From positions 62,001 through 126,000 of the forward strand of contig NZ_VYPZ01000009.1 in the NCBI RefSeq assembly GCF_008710155.1: 64,000 bases of DNA. The letters are read 5' to 3'. The notes below the pieces were generated by a model. It did not search any database. It saw only the letters and a list, made by a program, of their open reading frames with translations, and was not told the origin of the DNA. Both the position numbers and the translations under genes were made by a program. The stretch is from Sphingobium limneticum. Lineage in GTDB: Bacteria > Pseudomonadota > Alphaproteobacteria > Sphingomonadales > Sphingomonadaceae. Positions 43,532 through 52,110 of the stretch are shown one piece after another (position 1 is the first letter of the stretch; each line of letters begins with the position of its first letter).

Positions 43532-44038
43532 TCAGGCCTCGCCGCGGGTTTCGATCAGGCTGGCGGAGATCGCCTCGGATGGCGACTTGCCGCCCCACAG
43601 GACGAACTGGAACACCGGATAGAAGCGCTCGCACTCGTCGATCGCGGTTTCGACCAGCAATTGCGCCTGATCCAGCGTCAGCGTGCCGCCGGCGCCGAGC
43701 AACGCGCCGTGCCGGAAAAGGATGATGCCGCTGGACGACCACAGCTCGAAATGGCCGAGCCACAGCTGTTCGTTGATCAGGCCCAGCGTCTCATAGATGG
43801 TGCCGCGCTTCTCTTCGCTGACGCGAATGTCGGGCAGCGCCAGCAGTTGCAGCACCTGATCTTCGTCTCGCCAGATGCCACGCAGCTCATATTGCGCCCA
43901 CGACCCCTGGGTATTGGCGACGATCTCGTCCTCGCCGACCTGCTCGTAGCTCCAGCCGTGCGCCTCGAAATAGGCGGCCAGCATGTCGATCGGCGCGGCT
44001 TCCCCACCGCCATGTTCGAATTCGTCACTATCCATCAT
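43532..44038 (-). CDS. YbjN-domain protein
   Basis: A 168-aa soluble protein of the YbjN family, which adopts a type III secretion-chaperone-like fold; its function in most bacteria is unclear, with E. coli YbjN implicated in motility and stress. The stretch DMLAAYFEAHGWSYEQVGEDEI and the acidic-aromatic NEQLWLGHFELWSSSGIILFRH are characteristic. In sphingomonad-like genomes it is commonly next to proC. It is followed by proC within 5 bp. Confidence 0.85.
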   Translation of the reverse strand: MMDSDEFEHGGGEAAPIDMLAAYFEAHGWSYEQVGEDEIVANTQGSWAQYELRGIWRDEDQVLQLLALPDIRVSEEKRGTIYETLGLINEQLWLGHFELWSSSGIILFRHGALLGAGGTLTLDQAQLLVETAIDECERFYPVFQFVLWGGKSPSEAISASLIETRGEA

Positions 44039-44080
44039 CGGCGCGCCTTATCACCGCATGCGGCGAAAGGACAGACGGGA

Positions 44081-44371
44081 TCAATCTGCCTTGGGCTTGG
44101 CGGCCTTGACGCTCTTCGTCACCGGTTCGGTCGTCTTGCCTTCCAGCGCGTCGAGACGGGCCTTGAGCAGCTCGACCTCTTCGCGCGCGGCGGCGGCAAC
44201 GGCCTTGACCGCGTCAAACTCTTCACGCGACACGAATTCCATGCCGCCGATCCATTCCTTCGCCCGCTCGCGCGCGTTGGATTCGAATTCGCGCGTCACG
44301 CCGGCCACGGTGCCGGCAGCGCCATTCACCAGCTTGGCCAGATCGTCGAAGAAGCGGTTTTCGCTCTGCAT
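44081..44371 (-). CDS. ubiK: UbiK/BMFP-family accessory protein
   Basis: A 96-aa coiled-coil protein of the UbiK (BMFP) family. UbiK assists ubiquinone synthesis enzymes in E. coli; the Brucella homologue is membrane fusogenic. The conserved start ENRFFDDLAKLVNGAAGTV and the central SREEFDAVKAVAAAAREEVELLKARLDALE coiled coil are visible. The tail is Lys/Ala-rich. The gene precedes YbjN and proC on the same strand. Confidence 0.85.
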   Translation of the reverse strand: MQSENRFFDDLAKLVNGAAGTVAGVTREFESNARERAKEWIGGMEFVSREEFDAVKAVAAAAREEVELLKARLDALEGKTTEPVTKSVKAAKPKAD

Positions 44372-44415
44372 TGGTCAAATCCTCTGTGCGGCGCGCAAGG
44401 AAGCGCGCCTGTAAA

Positions 44416-44964
44416 TCATATCTGGGTTCTGAGCGCCGGGGCCACAAGGGTCGCCGCGTCGGGGTTCAGGCGGCCGATCTCATAGTTGAGGAAGGAGGCG
44501 AAGGCCAGCCATGCCAGATAGGGCAGCAACAACACGCCGGCAAAGCGCCGAATCCGCCAGAAAAAGGCGGTCGTTACGGCCACAAATACGAATAGGATCA
44601 GGATCAGCGCCAGCGCGCTGCCGACCTGATGCGCGCGAAAGAAAAGCGGCGACCAGCAGAGGTTGAGCAGCAATTGCACGAGAAACAGGGCGATCGCCCC
44701 GCCCCGCCCCTGCGCGCCCCGCGCATGCAGCACGATGGCGAAGGCCAGCGCCATGAAGACGTAAAGGATGGTCCAGGCGACGCCGAAGGCCCAGCCCGGC
44801 GGCATCAAGGCGGGCTTGTCCAGCGCGTCGAACCAGCGATTGCCATAGCCGCTATTGGCAAGACGCCCGGACATGAAGCCGAGGAAGACGATAGCGGGCA
44901 CCGTAACCAGCGCCCAGCGCAGATAGGCAAGACGCAACTGACCGGGCGACGCAATCTCGTTCAT
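44416..44964 (-). CDS. tspO: TspO/MBR family membrane protein
   Basis: A 182-aa protein with five membrane helices, as in the bacterial TspO tryptophan-rich sensory protein/benzodiazepine receptor family, which binds porphyrins and affects tetrapyrrole or stress physiology. The motifs FDALDKPALMPPGWAFGVAWTILY and QLLLNLCWSPLFF are diagnostic. The ATG at 44964 (MNEIASPGQ) is the start. It lies 24 bp past the RND pump gene on the same strand. Confidence 0.9.
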   Translation of the reverse strand: MNEIASPGQLRLAYLRWALVTVPAIVFLGFMSGRLANSGYGNRWFDALDKPALMPPGWAFGVAWTILYVFMALAFAIVLHARGAQGRGGAIALFLVQLLLNLCWSPLFFRAHQVGSALALILILFVFVAVTTAFFWRIRRFAGVLLLPYLAWLAFASFLNYEIGRLNPDAATLVAPALRTQI

Positions 44965-44988
44965 CGGCAACGCAGCTCCAAAAAGCCA

Positions 44989-47900
44989 TTATTCAGCGGG
45001 TTCCGGCGAATCCTTGAGCGCCGAATCCAGCTTTCGACTGACGGTTTGCGGAGAAACCGTCCGCTTGGCAACGCGGGAATAGAAGATCGGAATGAGGAAA
45101 AGCGTGATGAGCGTCGCCAGGCTGACGCCGAACACCACGACGGTGCCGATCGAGTGGCGCGCGGCCGCCCCTGCCCCGCCGCGAATGACCAGCGGCACCG
45201 CACCGATGACGGTCGCGATGGAGGTCATCAGGATCGGGCGCAGGCGGCGTTTGGCGGCTTCGCGAATGGCCTGCGCAACCTCCATCCCCTCGTCGCGCAG
45301 CTGGTTGGCGAACTCGACGATCAGGATGCCGTTCTTGGCCGCCAGACCCACCAGCATGACGATGCCGATCTGGCTGTAGAGGTTGATCGACCCGCCCATG
45401 ATCGCCAGCCCCAGCGCGCCGCCCGCTACGGCCAGCGGCACGGTGGCGATGATGACGCCGGGATGGATGAAGCTTTCGAACTGCGCGGCCAGCAGCAGAT
45501 AGACGATCAGGATGGTGAGCCCGAAGACCAGCCAGATCGACCCGCCGGTTTCGCGCAGCGACTGGCTTTCGCCGCGATAGCCGATGGCCAGCACTTCGGG
45601 CGACTGACGCGCCTGATCCTCCAGGAAGGTCAGCGCCTGCCCCAGCGATGTGCCGGGCGCCAGCGCGGCGGTCAGGGTGATGGCGCGCAGCTTGTTGTAG
45701 CGGTTGAGCTGACGCGGGCCGGCGACTTCGCGCACCGTGACCAGCGCGGACAGCGGCACCAGCGCGCCGGTGCGGGAGCGGACGTTGATCCGCTCCAGAT
45801 CGGCCACGGTCCGGCGGCCGTCCTCCTCCGCCTGCACCAGCACGCGATACTCCTCGCCCCGGTCGACATAGGTGCCGACGCGGCGGGAACCGAGCAGGCT
45901 TTGCAGCGCCTGGCTGACATCGTTCACCGATACGCCCAAGTCGCCGGCACGGGCCAAATTGGCCTCGATCCGCATCTGCGGCTTGGTTTCCTTATAATCG
46001 CTGTCGACGTTGATGAGGCCCGGATAGTCGGCCGCCGCCGCCATGATCCGGTCCCGCGCGGCGACCAGCCCTTCATAGGTGGAGCCGGCCAGCACGATAT
46101 TGACCGGCAGGCCGCGCCCGCGCCCCAGCCCCGATCGCGGTGCCGCATTGCCGCGCACGCCCGCCTGATCGGCGATCACCTTGTTCACGATGGTCGCGAC
46201 TTCCGCCGTGGTAATGGTGCGGTCTTCCCATGGCCGCAGGAAGGCGATGACGTTGCCGCCATTATAATCGTCGGTCGCGCCGAAGCCCGACGGGGTGCGG
46301 ATGACCAGGTTCTGGAGCGTGCCGTCCTTGCGCAGGAAGGCCAGATCATCCTCGATCTTCTTCATATAGGCCATCATGCGGGCAAAGCCCGTACCTTCGG
46401 GCGCGCTGATCTGCGCTTCCACCACGCCGGTATCCTCGGCGGGGGCCAGTTCGCTCGGCAGACGGGTGAAGAAGAAGCCGGCCACGCCCAGGAAGAGGAA
46501 AACGCCCAGCAGCGGCAGCAACGGCTTGCCCAAGGCGCCGTCCAGCCAGCGGGCATAGCCATGTTCCAGCCGCTGGAACCGATCGTCGATCCAGCGCGCG
46601 AACCGCCCGCGCTCGGCGGTCTTGAGCAGCTTGGAACACATCATCGGCGCCAGGCTCAAGGAGATGAAGCCGGAAAAGGCGATGGCCGCGATCATGGCGA
46701 TGGCGAGTTCGCGGAACAGCAGGCCGGTCTGGCCGGCCAGGAACATCACCGGCACGAACACGGCGCAGACGACCAGGGTGGTCGAAATGATGGCGAAGCC
46801 CACCTGCCGGGTGCCCAGATAAGCGGCGACCAGCGGATCGTCGCCCTGCTCGATGCGATGATAGACATTTTCCAGCACGACGATGGCGTCGTCCACCACC
46901 AGACCGATCGCCAGCACGAAGGCGAGCAGGGTCAGCAGGTTGATCGACAGGCCGAGCAGCCACATCACGGCGCAGGTGGCAAGCAGGCAGATCGGCACCG
47001 TCACGGCCGGGATGATCGTCGCGCGCACCGACCCCAGGAACAGGAAGATGACGAGGATGACGAGCAATGCCGCCTCGATCAGCGTGTCGTAGACATTGGC
47101 GATGGCGCGTTCGATGAACAGGGATTCGTCGGTGCCGATGGCGACGCGCATGCCCTGCGGCAGGGTCGGCTCCAGTTCCTTGATCAGCGCCTTCGCCTTC
47201 TGCGCAACGGCCAGCGTGTTGGCGCCCGACTGGCGGATGATGCCGATGCCGATCGCGGTGCCCTGGTTCGACCGGAAGCTGGTATAGGGGTTTTCCGCCC
47301 CTTCCTCGATCCGGGCGACGTCGCCCAGACGCACCTGATAGCCGTCTGTCCCGCGCCCCACGACCAGCCCGGAAAATTCCGCCGGCGTGGCGAAGGGCCG
47401 TTCGACGCGCAACGTCTGGTTCTGATCCTTCGATTCGAACCGGCCGGCGGGCAGTTCCACATTCTGGCTGCGCAGCGCCGCTTCCACATCGGCCGGGGTC
47501 AGGCCGAAAGCGGCCAGCTTTTCCGCGTTGAACCAGATGCGGGTCGAGGGCCGCGCTTCGCCGCTGATGTTGACGCGCGCGACGCCGTCGATGGCGGCGA
47601 AACGGTCGGCGACATTGCGGTCGAGATAGTCGCTGATCTGGATCGCGGTCCAGCCGGGACGGGAGAAAGCCAGGAAGAGGATGGCGCGCGCATCGGAATC
47701 CACCTTGCGGATTTCGGGCGCCAGCGCGTCTTCGGGCAGATCCTCCACCACCGAACCGACACGATCGCGCACGTCATTGGCGGCGGTATCGATATCGCGG
47801 GATGGATCGAATTCGATATTGATGTTGGACGTGCCGTCCTGCGACGTGGAGGTGATGGTCTGGATGCCCTGCACCCCTGCGACCGCATCCTCGATCAGCT

Positions 47901-48093
47901 GGGTGATGCGGCTTTCCACCACGGAGGCTGCCGCGCCGGTGTAACTGGTTTCGACCGATACGATCGGCGGATCGGTATCGGGATATTCGCGGACCGACAG
48001 GCTCATCCAGCCGACGACGCCGACGATGCAGAGCAGCACCGCGACGACCGCGGCGAAGACCGGGCGACGGACGGAAAGGTCGGACAGCTGCAT
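44989..48093 (-). CDS. RND efflux transporter (AcrB/MexF-like)
   Basis: A 1034-aa proton-driven inner-membrane pump subunit. It begins LSDLSVRRPVFAAVVAVL, and has the 12-helix HAE1 pattern with two large periplasmic loops; GLVVDDAIVVLENVYH in the fourth helix carries the paired aspartates of the proton relay, and the second half repeats the layout with GLAAKNGILIVEFANQ. It should work with the adjacent adaptor gene and an outer-membrane channel not seen here. The substrate cannot be told from sequence. Coupled to the adaptor by TGATG. Confidence 0.94.
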   Translation of the reverse strand: MQLSDLSVRRPVFAAVVAVLLCIVGVVGWMSLSVREYPDTDPPIVSVETSYTGAAASVVESRITQLIEDAVAGVQGIQTITSTSQDGTSNINIEFDPSRDIDTAANDVRDRVGSVVEDLPEDALAPEIRKVDSDARAILFLAFSRPGWTAIQISDYLDRNVADRFAAIDGVARVNISGEARPSTRIWFNAEKLAAFGLTPADVEAALRSQNVELPAGRFESKDQNQTLRVERPFATPAEFSGLVVGRGTDGYQVRLGDVARIEEGAENPYTSFRSNQGTAIGIGIIRQSGANTLAVAQKAKALIKELEPTLPQGMRVAIGTDESLFIERAIANVYDTLIEAALLVILVIFLFLGSVRATIIPAVTVPICLLATCAVMWLLGLSINLLTLLAFVLAIGLVVDDAIVVLENVYHRIEQGDDPLVAAYLGTRQVGFAIISTTLVVCAVFVPVMFLAGQTGLLFRELAIAMIAAIAFSGFISLSLAPMMCSKLLKTAERGRFARWIDDRFQRLEHGYARWLDGALGKPLLPLLGVFLFLGVAGFFFTRLPSELAPAEDTGVVEAQISAPEGTGFARMMAYMKKIEDDLAFLRKDGTLQNLVIRTPSGFGATDDYNGGNVIAFLRPWEDRTITTAEVATIVNKVIADQAGVRGNAAPRSGLGRGRGLPVNIVLAGSTYEGLVAARDRIMAAAADYPGLINVDSDYKETKPQMRIEANLARAGDLGVSVNDVSQALQSLLGSRRVGTYVDRGEEYRVLVQAEEDGRRTVADLERINVRSRTGALVPLSALVTVREVAGPRQLNRYNKLRAITLTAALAPGTSLGQALTFLEDQARQSPEVLAIGYRGESQSLRETGGSIWLVFGLTILIVYLLLAAQFESFIHPGVIIATVPLAVAGGALGLAIMGGSINLYSQIGIVMLVGLAAKNGILIVEFANQLRDEGMEVAQAIREAAKRRLRPILMTSIATVIGAVPLVIRGGAGAAARHSIGTVVVFGVSLATLITLFLIPIFYSRVAKRTVSPQTVSRKLDSALKDSPEPAE

Positions 48094-49154
48094 CAGCGCG
48101 CGCCCTTGCCCGATCCGTCCTTGGGCTTTGCATCATTTTTGTCGCCGGCCAGCCGCACGGTGACGCCATCGGTCAGCTTGACAACGCCTTCGGTCACGAC
48201 TTTCTGCCCCGGCTTCACCCCGCCTAATATCTCGACCCGGCCGTCCTGGCGGATGCCGGTGCTGACCTTGGTCCGCTTGGCCGTGCGATCTTCGACGATG
48301 AAGACGAAGCGCTCGTCGCCGTCACCCACGACCGACAGTTCGGGCACGGACAGCGACTGGCGCTGACGGGCCATCACGCTGACGGTCAGCAACATGCCGG
48401 GCTTCAACGCCTTGTCGGGGTTGGGCAGGATCGCGCGCACCTTCACCGCGCGGGTGGCGGGGTCGATGACCGGGTCGATCGTGGCAATGGTGCCGTTGAA
48501 CGGCCGGTCGGGCCAGGCGGCGGACACGGCCTTGATCGGCATGCCATCCCGGATCATCGCCAGCCGGGTTTCGGGGATGGTAAAATCCAGCTTGATCCGG
48601 CTGATGTCGCTGACCGTGGCGATCGCCGTGCCGGCCGTCACGATCGCGCCGGGCGATACGGTGCGCAGCGACACCCACCCGCCGAAGGGCGCACGGATCA
48701 CCCGGTCGCCGATCGAGGCGCGCGCCAGTTGCGCATTGGCGCGGGCGGCATTGGAGAGCGCGACCTGCTGTTCCAGCGTGGCGCCGGTGGCAAAACCGCG
48801 ATCCTTGAGCGCCTGTATGCGCTGCAGTTGCTGGCCGGCCTGAAGCGCGGTCGCCTCCGCAGAGGCGAGTTCGGCCTGTTCCTGACCCACCGCGAGACGC
48901 GCGATCACCTGCCCCTTGGCGACGAAACCGCCATCGGCGAAGTTCAGCGCCTCGATCCGTTCCGTCACCGGCGCGGACAGCACGACCTGTTCATTGGCGA
49001 GTGCGGTGCCGACCGCCTCCAGATCGTCGGTAAAGCTGGTGGCCGCGATTGGCTGGATTTCCACCAGCGGAACGGCGCGCGGCTTCTGCTGCTTCTCGCC
49101 GCTGCAACCGGCAAGACAAAGGGCGGTGAGAATGACAGGCAAATAAGGGCGCAT
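48093..49154 (-). CDS. RND efflux periplasmic adaptor (membrane fusion protein)
   Basis: A 353-aa lipoprotein adaptor with signal and lipobox (LTALCLAGCSGEKQQ, Cys17). The order is barrel-lipoyl-hairpin-lipoyl: LSAPVTERIEALNFADGGFVAKGQVIARL, a helical hairpin rich in Ala/Gln, then VIRAPFGGWVSLRTVSPGAIV. The C-terminal region has VPELSVVGDGDERFVFIVED. It is directly upstream of the RND gene with a one-base overlap, and is the first gene of the pump operon. Confidence 0.93.
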   Translation of the reverse strand: MRPYLPVILTALCLAGCSGEKQQKPRAVPLVEIQPIAATSFTDDLEAVGTALANEQVVLSAPVTERIEALNFADGGFVAKGQVIARLAVGQEQAELASAEATALQAGQQLQRIQALKDRGFATGATLEQQVALSNAARANAQLARASIGDRVIRAPFGGWVSLRTVSPGAIVTAGTAIATVSDISRIKLDFTIPETRLAMIRDGMPIKAVSAAWPDRPFNGTIATIDPVIDPATRAVKVRAILPNPDKALKPGMLLTVSVMARQRQSLSVPELSVVGDGDERFVFIVEDRTAKRTKVSTGIRQDGRVEILGGVKPGQKVVTEGVVKLTDGVTVRLAGDKNDAKPKDGSGKGAR

Positions 49155-49250
49155 GGCGGAGGGCTATCGGGCCTTTCGGGGCGACACAATGGGAAGCTTT
49201 GTCGCAATATGTATCAGTATATGTCGGGGCAGAGAACGAAGCTGAACCCG

Positions 49251-49988
49251 TTATCCACCAAGCCGGGCGTAGAGAAGAAATTCCACATTGCCCTGCGGTC
49301 CGGTAATCGGACTTTGCGTCAGTCCCGCGACGGTCCAGCCCTGCGCCACGACCCAGTCCTGCACCTCCGCGCAGACGCGGTCATGCACGGCGGAATCGCG
49401 GATCACGCCATTCTTGCCGACCTCTTCCCGCCGCGCCTCGAACTGCGGCTTGATCAGCGCGACCATCTGCGCGCCGGGCTTGGCGAAACCGATCGGCTTT
49501 TCCAGCACCTTGGCCAGGCTGATGAAGCTGGCGTCGCACACGATGATGTCCACCGGCTCGGGGATATGGGCGTCGGTCAGGATGCGGGCGCTGGTCTGTT
49601 CATGCACGATGACGCGGTCGTCGGAGCGCAGCTTCCACGCCAGCTGGTTGGTGCCGCTGTCGACGGCATAGACTTTCGCCGCACCGCCCGTCAGCAGCAC
49701 GTCGGTAAAGCCGCCGGTGGAGGAGCCGACGTCGATGGCGACGAAGCCGGTGACGTCGATACCGAATTCCTCGATCGCATGGGCCAGCTTGATGCCGCCG
49801 CGCGATACCCAGGGATGATCGCGGCCGCGCACGTCCAGCTCTGCATCGGCCGCGACCTGCTGCCCGGCCTTCTCCACCTTCTTGTCGCCCAGGAAGACGA
49901 GGCCGGCGAGGATGAGCGCCTGCGCACGGGCGCGGCTTTCAGCCAGGCCATTGTCGACGAGCAACTGATCGGCGCGCACCTTCGCCAT
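49251..49988 (-). CDS. tlyA: TlyA family rRNA 2'-O-methyltransferase
   Basis: A 245-aa protein with an N-terminal S4 domain (VRADQLLVDNGLAESRARAQALIL) and an FtsJ-like SAM domain (IDVGSSTGGFTDVLLTGGAAKVYAVD). TlyA methylates 16S and 23S rRNA at cytidines and in mycobacteria sets capreomycin sensitivity. The catalytic lysine-rich loop ends in LIKPQFEARREEVGKNGVI. Its start shares a base with the DsbD stop. Confidence 0.9.
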   Translation of the reverse strand: MAKVRADQLLVDNGLAESRARAQALILAGLVFLGDKKVEKAGQQVAADAELDVRGRDHPWVSRGGIKLAHAIEEFGIDVTGFVAIDVGSSTGGFTDVLLTGGAAKVYAVDSGTNQLAWKLRSDDRVIVHEQTSARILTDAHIPEPVDIIVCDASFISLAKVLEKPIGFAKPGAQMVALIKPQFEARREEVGKNGVIRDSAVHDRVCAEVQDWVVAQGWTVAGLTQSPITGPQGNVEFLLYARLGG

Positions 49989-52033
49989 CAGCGCACCAGC
50001 GCAGTCAGAGTGGCGGGGGTCAGCAATTGCGGCAGGGTCTGCGCCTCCTTGCCCGGCGCATAATAAAGATAGAGGGGGACGCCCGAGCGCCCCTGGCTTT
50101 CCAGAAAGCGGGTGATGGCGGGATCGGCATTGGTCCAGTCGCCGACCATCACGGTGACGCCGGCCTTGTCGAAGGCGGCGCGGGTTTCAGCCCGGTCGAT
50201 GGCCGCGGCCTCGTTCGCCTTGCAGGTCAGGCACCAGTCGGCGGTGAAATAGAGGAAGACCGGTTTGTTGACGGCGCGCAGTTCGGCGAGTTTCGAGACA
50301 GCGAAAGAGACAGTGGAATCGCCTGCTTTCGCGACGGCCGGCGCGCTGGTCGGCAGGGCGTAGGCGGCGCCCGCCAGGATCGCCAGACCGGCGATGGCAG
50401 CGATCAGGCCCCCGCCCTTGCCCAGCCGCTGGCGACCGCCCAGTCCCCAGAGCAGCAGCGCCAGCAGCAAGGCCGCCGCCAAGCCGATGGTCATGCCCGG
50501 CACGCCGCGCTGCTGCCCCAGCAGCCAGGCGAGGCCCAGCGCGGTCAGGAACATGGGAATGGCCAGGCATTTCTGGAACGTGCCCATCCATCCGCCGGGC
50601 TTGGGCAATCGTTTGCGAAGTGCCGGCACATAAGCGAGCAGCAGGAAGGGCAGCGCAAGGCCAAGGCCCAGCCCCGCGAACACCGCCAGCGCGGCGGGCA
50701 AGGGCAGCAGCAGCGCCGCGCCCATCGCCGCCGCCATGAACGGCCCGGTGCAGGGCGTCGCGACGAAAGCGACCAGCGCGCCGGTCCAGAAGGAACCGGC
50801 GACGCCGCCCTTCCCCACCAGGCCCTCGCCACCGCCATAGGCGCGCAGCTCGAATAGGCCGGCAAGGTTGAACGCGATCCCCGTCACCAGCAGCAGCAGC
50901 GCGAGGATGATGCGCGGATCCTGCAACTGGAACGCCCAACCGACCGCGCCTCCCGCCGCGCGCAACGCCAGCAACAGGCCGCCCAGCGCAAGGCAGGTGA
51001 GGATGATGCCGGCGGTGTAGGCCAGCGCCTCCCGCCGGACGGTGCGTTCGTCGCCGCCGGCCTTGGCCAGCTTCATGGCTTTGAGGCCCAGGATCGGGAA
51101 GACGCAGGGCATGATGTTGAGCAGCAGACCGCCCAGCAATGCGCCGCCCAGCGCAGCGAAGATCGCGCCCCATTTGCCACCGTCCGATGCGCCACCTGCA
51201 ACATCGCCCGGCTTGGCCGTCAGCAGGAAGCCGACATGGTCGCCCGTCCGCAACACAGCCTGAACGGTGTCGCCTTTGGCGCCATCGGCCGCGTCGGTTT
51301 CCAGCAGCAGTTGATCGCCCTGCCGCGTCACCGTCTGCGCGGCGGCGTTGCGGATCAATCCTTCGGCCAGCGCAAAAAGATGCACGTCGCGCGCCTGCGC
51401 GCTCGCCGGGAAGGGAACGGACAGGCGCAGCTTGCCGTGCTTGATCGCATAGGTGGCCTCCGACCCCAGCGGGCGCGGCAAATGGGTGCGCCAACCGTCG
51501 AAGCGCGCGCGCGTCGCCGTCACGACCTGACCGTCACCGACCACCAGTTCCAGCGTCAGGTCGCCGCCTTCGGGCACGCACACCTTGTCGGTGCAGGCCA
51601 GCCATTGCGCCGATGCCTTCACCGACAGGCGCGTGCCGGATGCCATGCCAGCCGCGACCTTCAGGTCCGCCAATATCGCATAGGGGCCTTCGTAAACATG
51701 GTTCATCAGGCCCGAGATCAGCAGCGTTTCGGGCACTGGATAGCGCAAGGCGCCGACGGTCACGCCCTTGGGCAGAGTCCAGTCCACGGTCATGCCCAGG
51801 CCCGCGTCGCCTGGATTTTCCCAATAGCCGTGCCAGCCCCGTTCGGGCACCATGGCAAAGGCGATGGTCGTGCCCTCGCCCGCCTTTGGCACCGCGCTCT
51901 CCGCCACCAGCGTGGCGGCGATATGCGCCGCACCGCCGCCGAAGGCGCTTTGCGCCGTTGCAGTGGGAGCATGGGCGGTGGACAGGCCTGCCAACAGGGC
52001 AAGCGTCATGAATATGACTTGAAAAATCCGCAT
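49988..52033 (-). CDS. DsbD-family thiol:disulfide interchange protein
   Basis: Transfers electrons from cytosolic thioredoxin to periplasmic reductive pathways. The 681-aa product has a signal peptide, an N-terminal periplasmic domain (about 25-270), then roughly eight membrane helices including NIMPCVFPILGLKAM and VAFVATPCTGPFMAAAM, each with the expected cysteine, and a C-terminal thioredoxin domain with WCLTC at residues 600-604. The N-terminal domain is of the ScsB/DsbD-like alpha type seen in this group. Divergent from the phosphatase gene. Confidence 0.9.
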   Translation of the reverse strand: MRIFQVIFMTLALLAGLSTAHAPTATAQSAFGGGAAHIAATLVAESAVPKAGEGTTIAFAMVPERGWHGYWENPGDAGLGMTVDWTLPKGVTVGALRYPVPETLLISGLMNHVYEGPYAILADLKVAAGMASGTRLSVKASAQWLACTDKVCVPEGGDLTLELVVGDGQVVTATRARFDGWRTHLPRPLGSEATYAIKHGKLRLSVPFPASAQARDVHLFALAEGLIRNAAAQTVTRQGDQLLLETDAADGAKGDTVQAVLRTGDHVGFLLTAKPGDVAGGASDGGKWGAIFAALGGALLGGLLLNIMPCVFPILGLKAMKLAKAGGDERTVRREALAYTAGIILTCLALGGLLLALRAAGGAVGWAFQLQDPRIILALLLLVTGIAFNLAGLFELRAYGGGEGLVGKGGVAGSFWTGALVAFVATPCTGPFMAAAMGAALLLPLPAALAVFAGLGLGLALPFLLLAYVPALRKRLPKPGGWMGTFQKCLAIPMFLTALGLAWLLGQQRGVPGMTIGLAAALLLALLLWGLGGRQRLGKGGGLIAAIAGLAILAGAAYALPTSAPAVAKAGDSTVSFAVSKLAELRAVNKPVFLYFTADWCLTCKANEAAAIDRAETRAAFDKAGVTVMVGDWTNADPAITRFLESQGRSGVPLYLYYAPGKEAQTLPQLLTPATLTALVR

Positions 52034-52110
52034 CGGGCCTCTGGTCGGTCAGGTGCAAGGGGGCTAGGTCGCTCCCCATCCGCCGTCAAGGCATGAGAAG
52101 GTCATAGAAT

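Noticed and set aside
44629..48366. A very long open frame (about 1245 codons) on the plus strand antisense to the RND pump gene
   Set aside because: It is His/Asp/Gly/Arg-rich low-quality translation, as expected for the complement of a GC-rich gene; the minus-strand RND gene has all family motifs.
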